Shown here one piece after another: positions 60,537 to 64,000 of a DNA stretch of 64,000 nt. Under the pieces are notes generated by a model. It made no database searches. It saw nothing but the letters and a program-made list of their open reading frames with translations, and was not told the DNA's origin. How positions within the stretch are numbered: the stretch's first letter is position 1; each line of letters begins with the position of its first letter. Origin of the DNA: Bacillota bacterium (lineage in GTDB: Bacteria; Bacillota; Bacilli; Alicyclobacillales; SLC66). The DNA lies in the NCBI GenBank assembly GCA_026627345.1, contig JAPNUP010000182.1, forward strand, positions 1 to 64,000, read 5' to 3'. Position numbers and translations under genes: made by a program.

Positions 60537-60678
60537 TCAGCATACCCCCTCTGGCGTTCAAATCCACAATTTCGTATACTCTTCATCATAGACGACCCAC
60601 CGTCGCGGCACGGACTTCCTGCAGACAGCGGGTTGACCACATGATGCATCGCGTCCGATAGACAAAGGAGACTTGTCA

Positions 60679-61092
60679 GTGCCTAAGCGTTATTACAGCG
60701 TGAGTGAGGTCAATTCGCTCATTCCCGATATCCAAAAGCAAGTCGCCTCGCTCAAGGAAGCGCGTGAGACGATCGCTTTGAAGCGTATGCAAATCGAACG
60801 GATCAAGCGAGAACAGATGAAGCCTACCACACCTGATCAGTTTTTCGCAGAAGAAGCCGAGATCGAGTTTATGCTCATCACCGCCCGCCAACAGATCAGC
60901 CACTTGACCGAGCGGTGCATCGAGATCAAGGACATCGATTCAGGGCTGGTGGACTTTCTCGCCTTGCGCGATGGTCACGAGGTCTATCTCTGTTGGCGCA
61001 GCGGTGAAACGAAAGTGACACATTGGCATGGCACGGACGAAGGCTTCTCCGCGCGCAAACCGATTACTGATGACGCAAGTCTGGGTCGTTAG
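60679..61092 (+). CDS. DUF2203 family protein
   Basis: The 137-residue product has the DUF2203 pattern: KRYYSVSEVNSLIPDIQKQV, a charged helical segment, and a C-terminal IKDIDSGLVDFLALRDGHEV followed by LCWRSGE. The role is unknown. GTG 60679 has AAAGGAG 8 bases upstream. Next gene is the DUF1284 protein 35 bases later. Confidence 0.85.
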   Translation: MPKRYYSVSEVNSLIPDIQKQVASLKEARETIALKRMQIERIKREQMKPTTPDQFFAEEAEIEFMLITARQQISHLTERCIEIKDIDSGLVDFLALRDGHEVYLCWRSGETKVTHWHGTDEGFSARKPITDDASLGR

Positions 61093-61127
61093 CCATTGAT
61101 TACCTATTATCCCCAGCGGAGGACGAC

Positions 61128-61595
61128 ATGACACCATCCAATACACCATCGTTCCCTACCCCTAACTCTGGGGTTTCTTTGCGTGGACACCATTTACTGT
61201 GTCTACTCGGCTATCGCGGTATGGGTTACTCCGATGCGTATGTAGCCAATATGACCAGTATCTACGAAACACTGCGACTGCACCCGGAAACGCTCGTCCA
61301 TGTGGTCGCGGGTCCCGATGAGCTGTGTGCGGCCTTTCCCGACGACCAGCCCAACCACTGCCGCGAGGAGACGGTGTACACGAGAGATGATGCGATCCTG
61401 CGCGCACTGGGGCTCTCGCCTACGGCAACGCTGCCGTGGAGCGAGGTCGAAGCGCGTGTCCACGCTCATATTGCAGGCGCCGACTTAATCGACTTCTGCC
61501 AAACCTGTCCCTGGCGGCCTTACGGTGTCTGCGAAGCCGGGATCGAGCACATTCGCGCGGGCGGCCGACTGCGCGCGTTACCCGACAGCCCCTAA
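61128..61595 (+). CDS. DUF1284 cysteine-rich protein
   Basis: The 155-residue product has the DUF1284 signature LRGHHLLCLLGYRGMGYSDAY, then six cysteines including ELCAAF, NHCREE and FCQTCPWRPYGVC, suggesting a metal or Fe-S site. Function unknown; relatives are often annotated as ferredoxin-like. GGAGGACGAC precedes ATG 61128. Confidence 0.85.
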   Translation: MTPSNTPSFPTPNSGVSLRGHHLLCLLGYRGMGYSDAYVANMTSIYETLRLHPETLVHVVAGPDELCAAFPDDQPNHCREETVYTRDDAILRALGLSPTATLPWSEVEARVHAHIAGADLIDFCQTCPWRPYGVCEAGIEHIRAGGRLRALPDSP

Positions 61596-61709
61596 GCCTT
61601 TACACACGCAGTACCCACGCCTTCGGTTGTACCAGATGTCCATAGGTTACGTACAATATGTCTTTCCTGTGTTTTTGATAGTAAATACTGATCGTGGCAT
61701 GGACTACGC

Positions 61710-61740
61710 AAAAAAGCTGGGCGCCGTGTGCGCGCCCAGC
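61710..61740 (-). terminator. intrinsic terminator of the small minus-strand gene
   Basis: Reading the minus strand, GCTGGGCGC (61740-61732) and GCGCCCAGC (61724-61716) form a perfect 9-base stem, followed by six Ts at 61715-61710. Confidence 0.85.
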
Positions 61741-61759
61741 GTCTGTTTGCCGTCATTCA

Positions 61760-62014
61760 TTAGTACCCCGTATGCATGTGCGGGTTCACCGTTGCACCTG
61801 ATAGCTCCAAGCGTTCCACGGAGACGTGACGGTACTGCACCTCGCGGATGCGCGATGCCAGCGTCTGGCAGTGATGGAGTCGAACGTGACGCAGCAAAGC
61901 ATGCGGAATGACGACTGTTGTTGCGTTGCCCGTCGCCAGTTCCATTAATCTCTGCCGCATGTCGTCTGTCAGTTCGAGTTCTACTCGTAAATGGCCGATC
62001 CGGGTTTTGTGCAC
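61760..62014 (-). CDS. small hypothetical protein (84 residues)
   Basis: GTG 62014 starts an 84-residue protein. It contains a helical LTDDMRQRLMELATGN region and a central HALLRHVRLHHCQTL cluster of four His and a Cys, then VERLELSGATVNPH. No family recognised. GGGAGAG lies 7 bases upstream and a strong terminator follows 19 bases downstream, so it is likely a real monocistronic gene. Confidence 0.65.
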   Translation of the reverse strand: MHKTRIGHLRVELELTDDMRQRLMELATGNATTVVIPHALLRHVRLHHCQTLASRIREVQYRHVSVERLELSGATVNPHMHTGY

Positions 62015-62127
62015 TGGATGTCTCTCCCTCCAAAATCTCTACACCAGTACCCTACGCCAAAGCCCGTAGGTATGTGCCCGCCCGACCGCCCATTTTTCAC
62101 TGCAAAAGATCCATAGACTGTCCGTGA

Positions 62128-62769
62128 TTAAAAGTGAAAGTACGGATTAACCATGCGCTCTTCTCCGATCGTCGTCTCATCTTCGTGCCCTGGGTAGACG
62201 ATCGTATGATCTGGAAGCGGCCATAGTTTATCTCGTAGAGATGACACAAGGTCCTGGGAATTCGAACCTTTAAGGTCTGTGCGCCCGACTGTGCCTGCAA
62301 ACAGGGTGTCACCTGAAAACAACACTCCTGCCTGTGCGTCGTAAAAGCACAGGCCGCCTGGACTGTGACCTGGCGTCAGCATGACCTGCAGCGACACTGC
62401 ATCGTGAGGGTCGCCGAGGTCAAGGACCTCCCCATCCTGCAAAAAGCGGTCAGGCGCTCGCGTCTCTATCCGCACGCCTAGCCACTGTTCAGCCATCGAA
62501 GGCGCCTCCAGTAGTCCGGGCAATTCGACGCTATGCAACCACAAAGGGACGCCCAATGCCTCGCGTATGACTTCATTACCCATCACATGATCAAAGTGGC
62601 AGTGCGTGTTGATAACCGCTACGACGGAGAGCTGATGTGTTTGCACGTACGTGAGCACGGGCGTCATATCAGTCGCACAAGGATCAAGAATAAATGCATC
62701 TTTATTCTCTGTCGCGATGACGTATGTATTGGTCCCTATGGGGTTTAGTGCAAAACGCTCGACTAGCAT
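62128..62769 (-). CDS. metallo-beta-lactamase fold hydrolase, glyoxalase II-like
   Basis: The 213-residue product has the HxHxDH motif in NTHCHFDHV (near residue 58), a GHSPGGLCFY, FSGDTLFAGTVGRTD and VYPGHEDET with further metal ligands. It most likely hydrolyses a thioester or similar; substrate unknown. ATG 62769 follows AGAGAGGC. It is the third gene of the rel-dtd-MBL series on the minus strand. Confidence 0.9.
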   Translation of the reverse strand: MLVERFALNPIGTNTYVIATENKDAFILDPCATDMTPVLTYVQTHQLSVVAVINTHCHFDHVMGNEVIREALGVPLWLHSVELPGLLEAPSMAEQWLGVRIETRAPDRFLQDGEVLDLGDPHDAVSLQVMLTPGHSPGGLCFYDAQAGVLFSGDTLFAGTVGRTDLKGSNSQDLVSSLRDKLWPLPDHTIVYPGHEDETTIGEERMVNPYFHF

Positions 62770-62834
62770 AATCAACTGCCTCTCTTTTATGCGATGACCG
62801 CGCAGGCGCCCGTCCTTACGACAGTCACCTTATC

Positions 62835-63281
62835 TCACAAGTAGTCTGTATCCAACCAGATCGTCACTGGCCCATCATTGGCCAATTCCACTTCCATCAT
62901 GGCGCCGAAACGACCAGTCTGTACGCGCATGCCGCTATCGCGTAAAAGGGTGTTAAAACGATCGTACAAGGGCTCTGCCACCTCGGGACGCGCAGCTTCC
63001 ATAAAATTCGGTCGGCGGCCTTTTCGTGCGTCTCCGTACAAGGTAAACTGCGACACCGACAAGACGCTGGCCCCGATGTCTAGTAGCGATTCATTCATCT
63101 TGCCTTCTGCATCCTCAAAGATACGCAGGTTAAGAATCTTGTCGGCCATATAGGTCAGATCTGGTTCCGTGTCATTATGCGTAAACCCGACTAACACCAA
63201 CACCCCTTGGCCAATCTCGCCAAGCGTTGCGCCACCCACCCGCACCCGTGCATAGCGCACCCGCTGTACGACTGCTCGCAT
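62835..63281 (-). CDS. dtd: D-aminoacyl-tRNA deacylase
   Basis: DTD removes D-amino acids from tRNA. The 148-residue product has MRAVVQRV, the catalytic SQFTLYGD, the [18 protein letters not shown] motif (NDGPVT), and standard length. AAGGAGG is upstream of ATG 63281. It follows rel with an 17-base gap, the order known in Bacilli. Confidence 0.97.
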   Translation of the reverse strand: MRAVVQRVRYARVRVGGATLGEIGQGVLVLVGFTHNDTEPDLTYMADKILNLRIFEDAEGKMNESLLDIGASVLSVSQFTLYGDARKGRRPNFMEAARPEVAEPLYDRFNTLLRDSGMRVQTGRFGAMMEVELANDGPVTIWLDTDYL

Positions 63282-63298
63282 ACTGTTCCTCCTTATGT

Positions 63299-64000
63299 TT
63301 ACTGCACCACACGCCGAACGGCATAGATATCTTTGATGCGCTTGATGCGTTCGACTACTGTACGCAGATGTTCTACATTGCGAATCGAGATACTGAGCAG
63401 AATCGTGGCCATCTTATGTTTGTCTGCGCGCCCTGTGACTGCGGTAATGTCTGTCTTCGTTTCAAGCACAGCGTTCATCACTTCATTGATCAAGCCGCGG
63501 CGGTCAAGCGCTGTGACCTCGATGTCGACATTGTACGCTTGATTGCCCTGCGTCTCCCACTCCACCTCGATCATCCGCCCGCCGTCTTCAATCATCGCGC
63601 GAACGTTCGGACATTCTTTGAGATGGACTGAGACGCCTCGGCCCCTTGTGACAAACCCGACAATGTCGTCCCCTGGCACCGGATTGCAGCATTTCGAGAA
63701 GCGAATCAACAGATTGTCGATCCCTTTGACTTGCACGCCAACGCCGCCTGTGGCTACGCCTTTGCGCTTTTGCTCGCGCTCGCGTTCTTTAAGGGGTGTC
63801 AGTGGCAGCTGCACGACGGACTCCAGTACAGGTTCGTCTTTGCGCATGCGCTCCTGCAGGCGCGTCATAATCTGCGTGGGTGACAGCGCCCCGTAACCAA
63901 CAGAGGCGAACAGATCGTCTTGCTTCGTGAAGTTGAACTTTTGCATCACTTCAGGAAGATGGGCCGCTATGACCGTGTGCGGATCGAGCTTGTGCTTCGC
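63299..64000 (-). CDS. relA: bifunctional (p)ppGpp synthase/hydrolase, N-terminus outside
   Basis: The window holds 233 C-terminal codons and the stop. The frame is open to the right edge and begins [17 protein letters not shown], with [16 protein letters not shown] typical of RelA/SpoT. It includes the RIS region ([20 protein letters not shown]) and the terminal ACT domain. The hydrolase, synthase and TGS parts lie beyond the edge. The intact Rel product regulates the stringent response. Confidence 0.93.
   Translation of the reverse strand, partial: AKHKLDPHTVIAAHLPEVMQKFNFTKQDDLFASVGYGALSPTQIMTRLQERMRKDEPVLESVVQLPLTPLKEREREQKRKGVATGGVGVQVKGIDNLLIRFSKCCNPVPGDDIVGFVTRGRGVSVHLKECPNVRAMIEDGGRMIEVEWETQGNQAYNVDIEVTALDRRGLINEVMNAVLETKTDITAVTGRADKHKMATILLSISIRNVEHLRTVVERIKRIKDIYAVRRVVQ

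Noticed and set aside
61760-62014. SGAT in the small His-rich protein as a second flavinylation site
   Set aside because: The preceding Asp is Leu, the protein has no export or membrane signal, and apbE is 10 kb away; likely chance.
1-64000. tRNA, rRNA, CRISPR and insertion sequences
   Set aside because: I looked for cloverleaf-like 70-90 base structures, arrays of short repeats and transposase motifs and found none that stands out; only a scanning tool could rule out weak cases.

Overview
The window reads as a chromosome segment of a spore-forming, moderately GC-rich member of the Bacilli. The best guess is the Alicyclobacillaceae or a neighbouring acidophile group; this is inferred from gene content, not from a marker gene. 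Supporting signs are strong AGGAGG-type ribosome binding sites with frequent GTG and TTG starts, a bacilliredoxin, a CcdC-like protein, a FabL-type enoyl reductase, DUF2294 proteins, KinA-like soluble kinases, and a hemE-hemH-hemY operon of the coproporphyrin type used by Gram-positives. I see no rRNA, tRNA, insertion sequence, prophage or CRISPR array. Genes are densely packed and often overlap by 4 bases, and base composition looks even throughout.

Layout. 1-10 kb: a pirin cut by the left edge, a tandem DUF2294 protein, a PAS kinase, a flavin dehydrogenase with an SDR, a minus-strand set (GNAT, aroE, a beta-propeller protein), and two more soluble kinases. One of these kinases has a near-perfect sigma-H promoter. 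10-17 kb, minus strand: Gfo/Idh oxidoreductase, flavin-pocket protein, tyrS, fabL-like SDR, a LigB-type dioxygenase, and a uronate isomerase-like plus mannonate oxidoreductase-like pair. 17-31 kb: a LuxR-type two-component pair, cobQ with a coupled small protein, a glycosyltransferase, trhO, two flavin/peptide enzymes, an OmpR-type two-component system running into a gamma-glutamyltransferase, and an HD-GYP protein. 31-35 kb: a DedA protein translationally coupled to a double ABC permease and an ATPase with a C-terminal extension, without a binding protein. 35-41 kb: bacilliredoxin, thpR, rocD, a GT51 transglycosylase, a previously hidden 51-residue ORF, a structured intergenic region, cheA and cheW. 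41-49 kb: haem genes, MFS exporter, CcdC-like protein, an NlpC/P60 lipoprotein and an NhaC-type antiporter.

49-54.4 kb holds the most unusual cluster: two small membrane-anchored coiled-coil proteins, a four-histidine ferric-reductase-like membrane protein, an ApbE flavin transferase, a two-component system whose external sensor has six aspartates in a row, and a VTT-domain protein behind an SD-masking hairpin. One coiled-coil protein ends in a flavinylation-like TGAS. I infer a membrane redox or metal-response system; this is untested. 54-64 kb: Nudix, an EAL phosphodiesterase with a Spo0A-like box on its -35, a P1 peptidase plus a complete ECF transporter, DUF2203 and DUF1284 proteins, a metallo-beta-lactamase fold hydrolase, dtd and the 3' part of rel.

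Signalling genes are over-represented: three orphan kinases, three kinase-regulator pairs, CheA/CheW and two c-di-GMP phosphodiesterases, with no GGDEF protein and no chemoreceptor in view.
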